NCBI RefSeq assembly: GCF_018687785.1
Contig: NZ_LTBL01000001.1
Coordinates: 1-64,000, forward strand
Source of the DNA: Methanovulcanius yangii
Lineage (GTDB): Archaea; Halobacteriota; Methanomicrobia; Methanomicrobiales; Methanomicrobiaceae
Reading direction: 5' to 3'
Length of the DNA stretch: 64,000 nt
A program made the position numbers and the translations under genes. The notes under the pieces were generated by a model. It did not search any database. It saw nothing but the letters and a program-made list of their open reading frames with translations, and was not told the DNA's origin. Shown here piece after piece: positions 1 to 10,942 of the stretch (position 1 is the stretch's first letter; every line of letters starts with the position of its first letter).

Positions 1-232
1 GGTGAATATCCCGCCGTCCTGACTGACAAGAAGGCATGCGCAGAGAACAGTGAACGCCTCCACCGCAAGCGCATCGCCCCCTGGCGGTATCTGCCTGAAA
101 GTCTGTCCTGTTGGCCGGGAAATCGGGTGCATTTCCGTCGTGAGGATATCGGCATGTACGCGGATAAGGAGCATTTCCCTGCCCATCACCGTGCCTGGAA
201 GCATGTCCGGTCATACGGGGGGAAAAAAGTGA
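1..232 (+). pseudogene. C-terminal fragment of QueG-like Fe-S protein (copy A)
   Basis: This is the 3' end of the gene found whole at 18046-18852, cut by the window start. It carries an extra G just before the second cysteine motif (CGICLKVC in copy B) and two extra A near base 120, so the frame is lost twice. The stop at 230-232 matches the stop of the intact copy. The fragment has no independent function and is best read as an error-containing duplicate. Confidence 0.85.
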
Positions 233-332
233 TTTTGGCGGGGAAGGCCCTCCCTTCCCCCTCCCCTTCCTCAGTGGGAATGTCTCCTCTTTCGGTCGCG
301 GCAGAGGGGTGGTGAATTTCCGTGAACCGGGG

Positions 333-892
333 CTACCTGCCCGCCGGCGTATGCTCCTTCACGAGCCGCATCAGCTCCGTGAATAACCGGTCCCTCACAT
401 CCTGAACGACGAGTGCCTCGTCCAGGGTCAAAAGACAGCTATCCTGTGTCTGATAGCGTGACGGGGAAACCTGAATGGCATAGGTGTTGGGAGTCTGATC
501 CCAGAACCAGTCGGCACTCCCGAACTGGATATACTCCGGGTCGTTCCTTGCGATCACACGGAGATCCTCGCAGAGAAGATGGCCCCGGCGGCTGTTTTCG
601 ATGCAGAATGCCACGTAGGCGATACGGTAGGTTACCCTTCTGACCTGGGTTGCGCCGGGTTGCAGCCGTCTGATAGTGTGGATGTCCTGCGTTCCTGCAT
701 GGACAAAATGGCCGTAGCAGCTCTGGAGTGTGTAGCAGGAGGGCACCCGTGAGAAGGCCCGTATGAGGGGCAGCAGCGGAGGGTCGATCTCCCCGTTCCT
801 GATGACTGATGTGAGATCCTCCAGAGCCTTCTCGGGCCCGTGTCGAATCCTGCGAAGGTGATCATGGGGCGGGGAGGGGTGAACGTCTCCAT
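333..892 (-). pseudogene. Broken copy of the Taw3-like hypothetical gene (copy A)
   Basis: This corresponds to the intact gene at 18954-19514. One base is missing near 835, where copy B reads ctcgcggcc and this copy reads ctcgggcc, so the N-terminal 30 or so residues fall out of frame with the rest. The downstream part, including the SCYTLQSCYGHF segment, is unchanged. The break is probably a sequencing or assembly error. Confidence 0.85.
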
Positions 893-1077
893 AGGGGGGA
901 CAATGATTCTTCTCCGTATAAAGGAGTATGGTGGGGGGGTTCGGAGATGCAGGGACGGGAGAACCGGCAACGCGATGCCTCCCGAAAGGGTCTGCTCTGC
1001 TTCATCGGCATCGTATGTCCTTCATCTCCCGGGAGGGCGGGTGGTATGGAGAAGGGGGCCCTGATGGCATCTGGTGC

Positions 1078-1930
1078 TCAGTCCGACGGCGGCGACTCCC
1101 TCTTTCTCCACCAGATCTTCACATGATGAGAGTGTCCGGGGATGGTGTATGTGGTGCCGTCACTTCCCATATGGGCCAGAATATACTGTCGGAGCACGTC
1201 CTTCTGGGCCGTGGTGGCTGCAAGGACTGGGGGGCAAAGTACTCCACGGCTGCCTCGGAAGGTCGGGAAGACATAGGTGTGGGGGAAGGGTACGGATTCG
1301 ACACTGGGGTAAATCCCCATGCTATAGAGCAGGTTGTATATGATGTCGCATTTCGGCGGGCTGGCAAATTCCCTGCCGTGGAGTGCCGGCACAGGGCACA
1401 TGACATCATCTCCAGGGGGTCAGGCCCGCAAACCAATAGATGGCGAGATAGTCTGACGAGGCTGCAATCATCGTCCCGATGGCATCTTTGATATCCGGCA
1501 CGTTCAGGGAGTTTCTGGCAAAGACGATGTCATATGGCCCATCCAGATCGGCGGAAACATCCACATCCTCCCAGAGTTTCTGCAGGGTGTCGACGTTTGA
1601 CACACTTTCGGTCGCTAGGTTCTCCCGGAGTACGGTATACATCCCCCCGATGGTTCGACGGCGGTGACGTGAGCGACCTTCCGGGCAAGCGGGATGGTAA
1701 TTGACCCCGGTCCTGCCCGATGTCCAGCACGCGGGCAGTGGGGGCCAGAGGAAGGCCGGCGAGAACGGGGTCGACACGGGCATTACGATGCTCCAGTGAT
1801 TTCCGGTAATAATCACGTGCCGCATCCTCGTTGTCCCAGTAGGCAGCCCTGTCTGTTCCATGCTGGCATCGCGGTACCTGTTCCACTGCCGCTTCCATTT
1901 TGTATTCCAGTCTGTCGCATTCAAAGTCAT
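1078..1930 (-). pseudogene. Broken copy of the SAM methyltransferase gene (copy A)
   Basis: This corresponds to the intact 285-residue methyltransferase at 19702-20559. At least five one-base differences scatter the reading across three frames: near 1229, 1258, 1388, 1420 and 1650, mostly in runs of G or C. The start (TTG GAG AAG AG then ATG, as in copy B) and the C-terminal residues are preserved. It is not a functional second methyltransferase unless resequencing shows the indels are real. Confidence 0.85.
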
Positions 1931-2217
1931 CTCTTCTCCAAATATCCCATCTCAGAGTATTTCCTCCCGCACCGGCTGACAGCTGCAGGCAGATGCGGAT
2001 GGCCCGGCAAAACCTGCCGTGCACAGCGTACATGGCAGAATGGAGTGTTCGGACAGATAAATGTGGCAGACCCTTCCCGGTGCGACACCGGCAAGCAGTC
2101 ACCGGCGATGCATCCCATGGGGGCTGAGAAGATGTCCGGGGGCCGGGAGGGTGAATACCGCCTCTTCCGGCATTCTTTTGCCATTCGTCCTGCAAATGAA
2201 TACAGGACTGATGAGGT

Positions 2218-3384
2218 TTGATAGTACTGGATGAACCCTATGTATCCCGGTATCTTGTGGACACCATAGTGACGATGGACCTTCCTGTTCTCAGAAATGC
2301 AACATCAGTGAGAATGAACACGGACGGACGGATGCGCCTCGTCGACGGAGCTGAAGTAGTGCGGTGCGTACACGAGGGCGATTGCCGGATGTATACCAAC
2401 TCGGAGCATGCGATAGGATGGATTGCGGAGCATCTGGGCGAAACGGACCTTGCGAAAACCATCGCCCTCTTCAAGGACAAGGCAGCATTTCGAAAACTCA
2501 TCTCCGGCTGTATCCTACGTTTTTCTTCCGGTCGGTCCCCTTCGGAGAACTGGATATGCTTGATGTTGCGCTCCTCCCGAAACCGTTTGTCATCAAACCG
2601 GCGGTTGGCTTCTTCAGTGCGGGTGTGCATGTCGTCCGCACGGACGAGGAATGGACGGACGTCCTTGACGCCATAAAGACGGGTATGGAAGATATCGCTG
2701 CAGGCTATCCGCCGGAAGTCTGTGACGCCGGGACCTTCATCATCGAAGAGTATATCGAAGGAACGGAACTTGCGGTGGATGCGTATTTTAATGCGCAGGG
2801 TGAACCGGTGGTACTCAATATTCTTGCCCATCTCTTCTCCTCAGTTGATGATGTCGACGACCGGGTCTATCTGACCTCAAGGAAGATTGTTGCGGAGCAG
2901 CTTGCGCCGGTAACCCACCTTCTCCGGCGGATTCAGGCACTGATGGGAATCACAAATTTTCCCCTGCATATTGAATTGCGGGTGAATGATGACGGAAAGG
3001 TCGTTCCCATCGAGGTGAACCCCTCCGCTTTGCCGGGTGGTGCACGACGGACATTGCGGAATATGCTGGGGCATTAATGTCTACAGGTTCTATTTCGAAG
3101 GGATGGTGCCCGACTGGGATCGGTTGCTGCAGGAAGTGGGTGATGATGTGTATGCCCTCTTGGTGGTGCAGCCGCCTGCGGGCACGGTCCGGAGACGATT
3201 GCCGGGTTTGATTACGAAACCTTTGTCGCAGGGTTTTCCGAACCGCTTGAATTGCGTCCGGTAGAGTATCCCGGTATCCGGTCTTTGGATTTTTATTCAC
3301 ACGGATGAAAGAGGAGTCCTCTCCGAGGCGGAGGCCTATCTGCGCTCCGATATGCAGGATGTCATCCGCTTCAGGGAGAGGTGA
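2218..3384 (+). pseudogene. Broken copy of the ATP-grasp gene (copy A)
   Basis: This corresponds to the intact 390-residue ATP-grasp gene at 20849-22021. Single bases are missing at about 2510, 3024, 3069, 3188, 3271 and 3308, giving several short overlapping reading frames instead of one. Start and stop contexts match copy B. It is interpreted as an error-laden duplicate, not as a decayed paralogue, because no substitutions accompany the indels. Confidence 0.85.
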
Positions 3385-3497
3385 TCCTCAGGAAGGAAGA
3401 GTGGGAGCGGCGGATTGGGACCGGGCGCCCCGAGTCGCAGCGCCCAGGTCACCTGATCGAATTATTCACGTGGTGTTCTGAATGGGCGAACCGGTGG

Positions 3498-4068
3498 TCA
3501 ACGGCTCCGGCCGACCACAGGACGCTTTTTCGCAGCAGATGCCTGCAAAAAAGGAGAAGATAATCAGGTAGAGGGTCAGGACGGCAGTGAAGGCACCGCC
3601 GAAATAGTAGATCATCAGGGGGATGAACGGCAGCTTTACCGAACGCATATAGAGAAAGACCCCGAAAATGCGATGCGCATGCCCTTTTCCTGGAAATCGG
3701 CAAGCATTGAATACCATACATAGACGGGGCGGTTGCGATGATGCCTGCCACCACTGCAAGAATCCATCCCTTGATACCCGATTCATATCCCAGGTGGCGG
3801 GCAATCGCCTGCGGACGAACAAAGAGGTCGATTACGAAGAACAACACGAAGACCAGAACCAGGACCGGGAGAATCTGGAGGATGATCCCGATGAATGTCC
3901 GGACGGCTTCACTGAAGACCCCGTAATCCCGGAATGCCAGGATGAGGTAGCATGCAACGGCAATTCCAGAAAGATCATGGGAAACGCCGGTTGCCCCTCC
4001 CGCCTTCGGACCGGTGCCGTTGTCTTTCATCCTGTCTCCCTGCGAGGTCTTTTTCTGCATCCGTTCAT
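3498..4068 (-). pseudogene. Broken copy of permease half 1 (copy A)
   Basis: This corresponds to 22135-22713. Missing bases near 3521, 3662, 3732 and 3970-4010 split the hydrophobic protein into short frames. The gene order relative to permease half 2 and the four-base ATGA overlap between them are kept. It is part of the redundant contig end. Confidence 0.85.
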
Positions 4069-4576
4069 GCCCCCACCCCTATCAGGATGAGGGTGGCCTG
4101 TGTGAGGACGGCGATGATGACGGCAAAGAAAACCCGCAGAGGTTGCGTGTGATTGCAAACCTGCTTCCGAGAGTATTCATCTCGACCGGCAATTGGATGA
4201 GGCCCACCGTCACCCAGGCGATGATAAAAGCGGTCACTGCTGTGAGGCTTACGCCGAAATTCAGGAGCTCTCCTCCGATGACGTAGCTCGTGACCGGGTT
4301 TCCTGCTGCAATACTGCCGATCGTCGCCCCCGCAAAGGGATCGGCAACAGGGTTTCCGGTAAATACCGTCCCATACATCTCCGGCGGAATGAGTGTCAGT
4401 GCAAGGCTGATGAGAAGAATTATGCCGATGATCTGGGGAATTATCTGCAGGAAGGTCCGGTATGTCCTGATAGCACTGCTCTTCACATCCATATATCTGA
4501 TTGTGTGGTGCCGCGCCAAAATACCTGCCGTGGCGGAGGCAAAGGGTTGCCCGCGTGCGGTTTCGTCCTCCTTCAA
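4065..4576 (-). pseudogene. Broken copy of permease half 2 (copy A)
   Basis: This corresponds to 22710-23222. The first 150 or so residues are identical to copy B. One A is missing from the run near 4127, so the last membrane segment is replaced by an out-of-frame serine-rich tail. It is interpreted as an error. Confidence 0.85.
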
Positions 4577-4693
4577 CGAATGGGTCCGGGGCTGTCGAAA
4601 CGGCCGTCCGTCTTTGTGGTATGCCTGTCGCGCAGAGACAACCGCCCCCCCTCCGTTGGCAGTTGTCGTTTTTGCGGAAATTAAGCAGTGCGT

Positions 4694-5156
4694 CTACCAG
4701 ACTTCAGGGAATGCCATGTTCGTGAATATGTCTTCCAGGCGTGCCTTGTGATGCGACTCCATGTTGGCCAGGTTCGTGAAGATCTGCTTCTGCTGCGGCC
4801 CGGTACTCAGCTCGGCCAGTTCCCGGTACATATCGCGTGAGAGTTCCTCTTTTTGATGGCCAGTGCAATACCGTCGGCGGGTTTCATCTCCGTCGTCATC
4901 GTCGGAAGTTCGAGGGTTCGGATATCTTGTAGTCCTGTGCCTCGTCGAACTCCAGGGACTTGATCGGTTTTGTCAGGAATTCCTCAAGGGTTTCCCTGTG
5001 TTTGCGTTCTTCGTCTGCGAGTTCTCCAAAGATCTTCTTCAGGGTCTCGTCATTTGTGCAGCTTTCGATCTCGCGGTAGAAGGTGTAGGATTCCACCTCT
5101 TTTTCAATTGCTCCGGATAATATGCTCCTGTACTCTTCTTTTTTCAATGGTATCAC
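4694..5156 (-). pseudogene. Broken copy of the ferritin-like gene (copy A)
   Basis: This corresponds to the intact 154-residue gene at 23342-23806. One base is lost near 4850 (run of T) and another near 4917 (gggt against gggtt), so only the N-terminal half reads through. The remaining sequence matches copy B wherever compared. Confidence 0.85.
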
Positions 5157-5652
5157 CCCTTTACGAGGATGAGGGAATAGTGCAGGTGATGATATAAAAA
5201 ATATTACCGGCGTCTACGACGGCTGCTGCACGGGTGGTCAGGCTTTTCTCCTCCCTCCCGTCTGCGCTCTCCTCTCGGGTTGCCGGATGCGACGGTGACG
5301 GTGGTTTGGCAATACGGGAATATGGGGCATCACAGAAATCCCCGGAATGGATTGAATCGAAAACTGATGCGTAATTTGGGTTGAAACTCACTTTTGGCCA
5401 TGTAAATGTGGTGATCTTCCAAATGATCAGGGTATTGTCCGGGAATATGTAAGGGGGGGGATCTCCTGCCCCGATACAGGGATACATGGCTGAGATCAGC
5501 GCAATTTGCAATTCGGGGGGGGAGATCAAAAATATCTCAATTCGAACGTATTTTGCCCATCCGGACAAAATTATTGGGTTTTTCCTCAACACTTAATATG
5601 GATGGCACAGATAGGTTAGAAGACCGGACCACCCTCCAGGGAATGTTTTTTT

Positions 5653-6016
5653 ATGCACGTGTATTCATCAAATCAGCAGAAAATCGCCGAACGAATCGAT
5701 CCCGAAACACTCAAATCAAACTGGAAAGACTGGGAGTGGCAAATTGGCCACTCCATCCGTGACATTGACACGGTTGAACGCCTCCTTGGCATTCAGTTCC
5801 CGGCTGACCGCCGTGAAGAGCTTGAAGAGACCATTGCACGCTTTCCTCTTTGCATCACGCCATATTATCTCTCCCTCATTGAGGCAGGTGATTATGATAA
5901 TGATCCTGTCTTCATGCAGGCCTTTCCTTCGATCTCCGAACTCATTGTCGAAGAATACGACCTGCCCGATCCCCTTGCCGAGGATGCGGACAGCCCTGTC
6001 CCTGCATCACCCACCG
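5653..6016 (+). pseudogene. N-terminal fragment of ablA ending at a chimeric junction
   Basis: The first 120 or so residues match lysine 2,3-aminomutase at 24304. One C is missing near 6000 and homology ends at base 6016, before the radical SAM cysteines. The sequence that follows encodes a different gene on the opposite strand. The catalytic core is absent, so no enzyme can be made from here. The junction is the right-hand end of the duplicated block and probably a false join. Confidence 0.9.
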
Positions 6017-6205
6017 ATACATATGGTCGGTCTTCTTCAGGATGGACTCGAGACGAAGGATGGTCGCCCGTATCCCCTCAAGCACGCGGCCGGTCTCAAA
6101 ATGGGCTTCACTGATGATAAGGCCTGCCTGAATGACGATCGAGAGGGGTTGATCCCAATCCCTTCCTGGAAATGCTCCCTCGCTGGTTTCAGCCGTTTGT
6201 TTCAT
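6017..6205 (-). CDS. Hypothetical protein, C-terminus cut by the junction
   Basis: A short reading frame starts at an ATG (6203-6205) with GGGGAG about nine bases upstream. An earlier in-frame ATG at 6236-6238 is possible. About 63 residues are read before the junction at 6016, after which the frame runs into copy A sequence and is not genuine. The visible part is probably helical, with a mix of charged and aliphatic residues and no cysteine motif. The family is not recognised. It lies downstream of the AOR-MoaD genes on the same strand, about 245 bases away, so a link to that operon is possible but unproven. Confidence 0.45.
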
Positions 6206-6449
6206 GACATGTGTCTCCCCTGTTTCAATCTCGGCCATGATGGGTTATGGTGGTTCGGCCGTGCCATCGCGACATGGCATGTACACCCGTGGGGTTTTGG
6301 TCATGCGCTTTCACCGGATGCCCTCGTCCGTTGGTATCTGGTATGTAACCTCTCATGCTACATAATATTCGGGATATATCCGGGAACGGGATCCCTGAAG
6401 CAAGTGAAGGGATAATCTCCGCCAAATGGGGTATATTGGTCCGAAATGC

Positions 6450-6742
6450 TCATCCACCGGCCACAGGGGGGAAGAGGGCAATGATATCACCGTCTTCGAT
6501 CACCGTTTCCATTCCATCTAAAAATGAATGTTCCGTCCATTTTTCAGGATATTGACATACTTTTTGAGTTCTCCCGTTTCCGTGAACACCATGTCCCCGA
6601 GCCCGGCGTACCTGGTGGTGAGCAGATCCAGCAGCATGCCGACGGTGGTTCCTCCGTTAATGTCGAGGGCAATGGTCGCATCCGCAACCTCGCGAAAGGT
6701 TGCGAAGGTTTTGACGGTGATCGATATGGGCTGTTGTGCCAT
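6450..6742 (-). CDS. MoaD/ThiS-like ubiquitin-fold sulfur carrier (one-base frameshift)
   Basis: This small beta-grasp protein resembles MoaD, which carries sulfur as a C-terminal thiocarboxylate for molybdopterin or tungstopterin synthesis. The uninterrupted frame ends early at 6518. Adding one T to the T run near 6527 restores a tail reading FLDGMETVIEDGD, then LFPPVAGG and a stop at 6450-6452. The di-glycine end is the family hallmark. The intact protein would have about 97 residues. It follows the aldehyde ferredoxin oxidoreductase gene by 90 bases on the same strand, which fits a pterin-dependent enzyme. The frameshift is probably an error. Confidence 0.8.
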
Positions 6743-6832
6743 GGTCTTTGATAAGGGCCGGTCTTTCCCCGGATATGGACTGTCCCGGATTTTCAGACCG
6801 GCCCGGCTCTCCGCAGGTATTTCCCTTTCTCT

Positions 6833-8603
6833 TCAGTGTATTGCCAGTTCCTTCAGTTTTTCCGTGGTTGGGACTCCTTTTTCATCCCATCCCCGGAGAG
6901 CGTAATATTCCTTCAGGAGTTCGTCACGCTTCCAGACCATTCCTTTCGGGGCCCCCTCCTGGAGGGGTTCTGCCAGAAGCCGCGGAGGGAGGGTATCGGT
7001 CTCCATTCCAATCCCGCGATCGAGATTGAAGAGTTTCTGGAGGTTCCAAATCCGCTCGCCCACCTTCATGAGCCTGCGGCATCGAACCGGATGCCGGTCG
7101 CGGCGGTCATGAGGTCGGCATAGTCATCGGCATCGAGGGCAAAGGAGGTGAAGAGACACATGCCGCTTGCATCGATTGCCGCTGTGAGGTCCTGGAAGGT
7201 CTTCACCCACTCCGGTTTGTTTACGGTCTCGTACGGGTCGAGTTTCTCCGGTGCACCAAGGACTCGGGGGATATCATATACGCGTAGACATGATCGCCTC
7301 CCCGGACCGAAGTCGCATAGGCAAGCCCGTGTCCCTGGAGCCCCGCGGATCATATGCCGGAAGCTCCTGTTTTTTCACGCTCATGGAAAGTTCCGGGTGG
7401 CCATGGCGTTCGGCAAACCGGTAGGAACCATCCGCAAGCTCTTCCCCGATTCCCTCGCGTGTCGCCATCTGCCTGAGCACGGCGAGCATCCCTTCGGCAT
7501 CGCCGAACCGGATGGGATGTGTGATATACCCCTTCTCTGCCATCTCCATGAGGCAGGCGATGGTCGCTCCGGCTGAGACTGCATCAAGGCCGTACTCGTT
7601 ACAGATGTTATTTGCGAGGGTGATCGATTTGAGGTCGTCAATGCCGCAGTCGGGGCCGAATGCCCAGTCCGGTTCGTACTCGGGCCCTTCCCCGGTTATC
7701 CCTCGAAATCATGTATTCGTCCGCACTGGACGATACATGCATAACACCCCTTCGGTTTTTTGAATATCGTCTCCTTGATGGTCTCTCCCGACACTTTCTC
7801 CGCTCCCTCAAAATGGGCGCTCTGGAAATTATTTGTCGGGAGAATGTAGTTCTCGTTGATGATGTTGACCAGAACAGCGGTTCCGTAGTCATGGAGGGCC
7901 TGCGCGATGCCGTCGGCCTCAATCTTTTTCCGTATACGGTCCTTGACAAGATTGAGTTTGTCGTCGTCGGCGACTGCAATCTCCTGCTCGCCCCGTACTG
8001 CAAGGGCTTTGAGGTTTTTCGATCCCATGACGGCCCCGCTGCCCCCCTTCCTGCGGCCCGGTACTTTTCATTGATGACGCAGGTGATAAGGGAAAGCTTC
8101 TCGCCGGAGGGTCCGATGCAGGCGACCCGTATCTTTTTGTCATCATGTATCTGCTGGATGATGTCCGTCGTCTCACTGGTCGTTTTTCCCCAGATCTCCG
8201 CGGCGTCATACAGGGACACCTCTCCGTTGTCCAGGAAGAGGTAGACCGGCCGGGGTGCCTTTCCGGCGATAACCACCGCATCGAATCCCGCCTTCTTCAT
8301 CTTCCATCCGAAGACACCGCCGCTGTTGGAACTGATGGCGCATCCAGTCAGGGGAGAGAGGGTTGAGATCTCATATCTGCTTCCCAGCGGAATGCCCGTC
8401 CCTGTGAGCGGCCCGGAGGCAAAGACAAGGACATTGTCCTCGCTCAGCGGGTCAATATCCGGGAGCACCATGTCGGTCAGGAACCTGATCCCAAACCCTC
8501 TCCCGCCGATATAGTCCTCTTTCAATGACGCAGGAGTAGGTTTGACCTTTACCGTCCCCGCTGTCAGATCGATATACGCAATATTGCCTGCATATGCATC
8601 CAT
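6833..8603 (-). CDS. aor: Aldehyde ferredoxin oxidoreductase (five apparent one-base frameshifts)
   Basis: This is a tungsten-pterin enzyme that oxidises aldehydes to acids and reduces ferredoxin. The N-terminus shows the AOR signature: Gly-Arg-Gly-Phe-Gly near residue 35, then [17 protein letters not shown] and [16 protein letters not shown]. The motif CYACIVQC supplies iron-sulfur cysteines. The reading is broken near 8044, 7701, 7344, 7262 and 7073. Adding one base at each place, mostly in a G/C run, restores a continuous protein of about 590 residues, close to the family's 600. The start at 8603 has GGTGAT upstream. A MoaD-like gene follows. I expect an intact gene in the organism. Confidence 0.9.
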
Positions 8604-8634
8604 CACAATCACCAACCTCAACTACAGATTCCTC

Positions 8635-8645
8635 ATATTTAAGGG
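8635..8645 (-). promoter_or_regulatory. Candidate TATA box of the AOR operon
   Basis: On the minus strand the segment reads CTTAAATATGA and lies about 35 bases before the AOR start codon. That is a suitable distance for an archaeal TATA element serving a transcript with a very short leader. It was picked by eye only. Confidence 0.4.
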
Positions 8646-8761
8646 TATTGTGGGATGGCTCGTTATTTGGCAATCCCTGCTTGAAAAGAGGAATTCGCCC
8701 GAATGAGGGGAATATCCGGGGAATCAGATGCATTATTAAGGAAAATACGGTGAAATGGGCT

Positions 8762-10656
8762 TTAGTCGAGGATTCTGTGTTCGGCACTCTTAAGGATCTT
8801 TTCCAGCATTTCCGGATATGATACCCCCGCGAGGGCCGCCATCTTTGCGAGATGACCGTCCCAGCACCACCCGGGATTCGGGTTGACTTCAAGGAGCCGG
8901 GGGGTGCCGTTGTGATCGAGACGCCAGTCAAACCGTGCATAGTCCCTGCATTTCAGCCTCCCGAAGAGCTTGAGGCAGCTTGCCACGAGGAACCGCTGCA
9001 CATCCTCGGAGAGATGAGCCCGTACGGACCTGAGGTTCCAGTACGGGGAGGACGGGTCCCACTTTGCCTCGTAGCCGCAGATCCGCGGTAGGACGAGGGG
9101 AGTGCGGAGTAGTCCTCCTCGATGATCGGCAGCACCTCATACATGTCCGGGAGGTTTCCAATGATGCCGACACTGATGTCACTGCCGGAGAGGAACTCCT
9201 CGACGAGGATGGAGGTCTCCTGTCCACACCTGGTCCTGACATCCTCGATCGCCTCCTGCAGCTCTTCGATATCTCCACAGACACTCTTCCTGGTAATTCC
9301 TACACTGGAATCCCCAAGGTTGGGTTTGACGATAACCGGGAACCTGAGAGGCTGTTCGATGAATGAACTGTCGCCGGGAGTGATCATGAATGCCTTCGGG
9401 ACCGGGATGTCAAGTTCATGCGCAACACCACGCACAAGGGACTTATCGTAGCAGTAGGCAAGACACTGGGGGTTCCCGCCGGTATACGGGATGTCGAGCA
9501 TCTCCAGGACGGCCGGAATATGAAGTTCCCTGAGGGGATCGTTGAAATATCCTTCATCACAGAGGTTGAAGATGAAATCCGCCTTCTTACCCTTCTGCTG
9601 AAGGGTTTTGATAAGTGTCGCATGGTTGTCTACGTAGGTGAATGAGTAACCATCGCACTTCGAAAGGGCCGATTTAAGCTGCTCGATGGTGTAAAAATCA
9701 TCCTCGTCAAAGACGCATGACGGACGGACCCTGTCCTTCAGCCGCGGGTCACCCATCACGACGGTCACGCTGCGTTTTGCCTTTGCCACCTGCTTTCTGG
9801 ACGTCCACTCCTTCCGTACCCGTGCCGTGATGACCAGACGCCTGCCCATCATGCCGAGATCGTGGTTTTTCCGGGATTTCGGGATGATGGTGTCGTGGAA
9901 GGTGATGTCGTGGTAGCCGCATGCCCCAAGCATCTCTTCGATGCGTTCCCGGCTATAGAGTCGCTCCGCATAAAACTGGTCCGCAAGCACTCCTTTTCGG
10001 ACATGAGTGATCACCTCGCGTGAAATGAGTTTTTCGCCGTCCTCCGAGAGGCTTCGTTCACGGCAGACGAAGTAGTTCTGGTCGATCCACTCCCAGCTGC
10101 GGGGTTCATAATGTTCCTTCAGCCACGCGCCGTCGGCGATATCCAGGAGGAGTGTTCCTCCCGGCTTTGCCACCCGGAACACTTCTTTGAGGATGCTTTG
10201 ATCATCTTCATATGATTCGAAATAACCGAAACTGTTGCCGGGGATGAGGACATGGTCGAAGGTGTCGGCCTGAAAGGCAAGTTTTCGTGCATCACCTTCG
10301 CGGAAACTGATAGCCAGTCCTTCATTTTTTGCCTGCTTCTTCGCACGGGTGATGAGATAATGGGAGCGATCCAGCCCGGTAACGTCAGAGAATCCCCGTC
10401 GTGCAAGCTCGAGCGAGTGCCGTCCCTGTCCGCAGCAGAGATCAAGAATGGTATCGCCGGGACAGAGGTTCAGGGCACTGCAAAAGAGATCGACTTCTTC
10501 CGAGGTAATGGAGGTGTCCTCGATCACATCACCATCCGTACGGAGGTAGTTTGCGTTGAAGATCTCCCTCCACCAGTCGGCCCTGACATAGCTCTCCAGG
10601 CTTTCAACAGGGCCAATATAACTGGTTATTTTAGAATTAGGCGCAATTTTACTCAT
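8762..10656 (-). CDS. SAM methyltransferase fused to a D-Ala-D-Ala-ligase-like ATP-grasp domain (one frameshift)
   Basis: Residues 1-280 form a class I methyltransferase: motif I reads ILDLCCGQGRHSLELARRG near 71, followed by a post-I Asp. From about residue 290 an ATP-grasp domain begins, with FNLCDEGYFNDPLRE and GNPQCLAYCYDKSLVR like D-alanine-D-alanine ligases, then VIVKPNLGDSSVGI and, near the C-terminus, a metal-binding LLEVNPNPG. One base is missing in the G run at 9097-9100; restoring it gives 631 residues ending at 8762. The substrate is unknown; such enzymes ligate amino or carboxyl groups. The gene is monocistronic, divergent from the gene at 10943. Confidence 0.85.
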
Positions 10657-10712
10657 TAATTTGCCTTATGAAATGTATGGTACCTCTGTTTACGTAATAA
10701 AGCTATCTGCGC

Positions 10713-10749
10713 CGCCTAAAATTTCATCTTATTAAAGTGTTTTTAGGCG
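10713..10749. repeat. 9-bp inverted repeat between divergent genes
   Basis: CGCCTAAAA (10713-10721) and TTTTAGGCG (10741-10749) are perfect inverted arms with a 19-base AT-rich spacer. A further half-copy, TTAGGCG, occurs at 10637-10643 beside the start codon of the minus-strand fusion gene. The position between divergent genes suggests a regulator site, but no regulator is identified. Confidence 0.5.
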
Positions 10750-10942
10750 TTCTCTGTGAATTCGCCGCACATGCAGAAGGCATGCGCGCATCGCCGATTC
10801 AACCTGAGCCTCCTGTTGTCCCTGTGGATGTCCGCTGGCTGCCGGGGTGCCCCCACATTGCCTGGTCGCCCTCTGGTTTGATATCGGTGCATGGTCAATA
10901 GAAGACTATGCCGCACCTGTCCCGTTCACGTTTCGGGGATAT

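Larger units (their letters stand above)
1..6016. repeat. Copy A of a 6-kb direct duplication (partner 18625-24668)
   Basis: This stretch repeats 18625-24668 in the same orientation and gene order. It is 28 bases shorter overall. In every segment compared, the differences are short insertions or deletions, mostly in homopolymers and mostly losses here, with no substitution noticed. Every gene intact in the later copy is broken here. Identity stops at base 6016 in the middle of ablA. The pattern is what uncorrected sequencing error in a redundant contig end gives; an old biological duplication would carry substitutions. I therefore treat copy B as the true locus. Confidence 0.95.

Noticed and set aside
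1-6016. Recent biological gene duplication
   Set aside because: The two copies differ by indels and not by substitutions, all genes of one copy are broken, and no mobile element flanks it. An assembly artefact explains this better.
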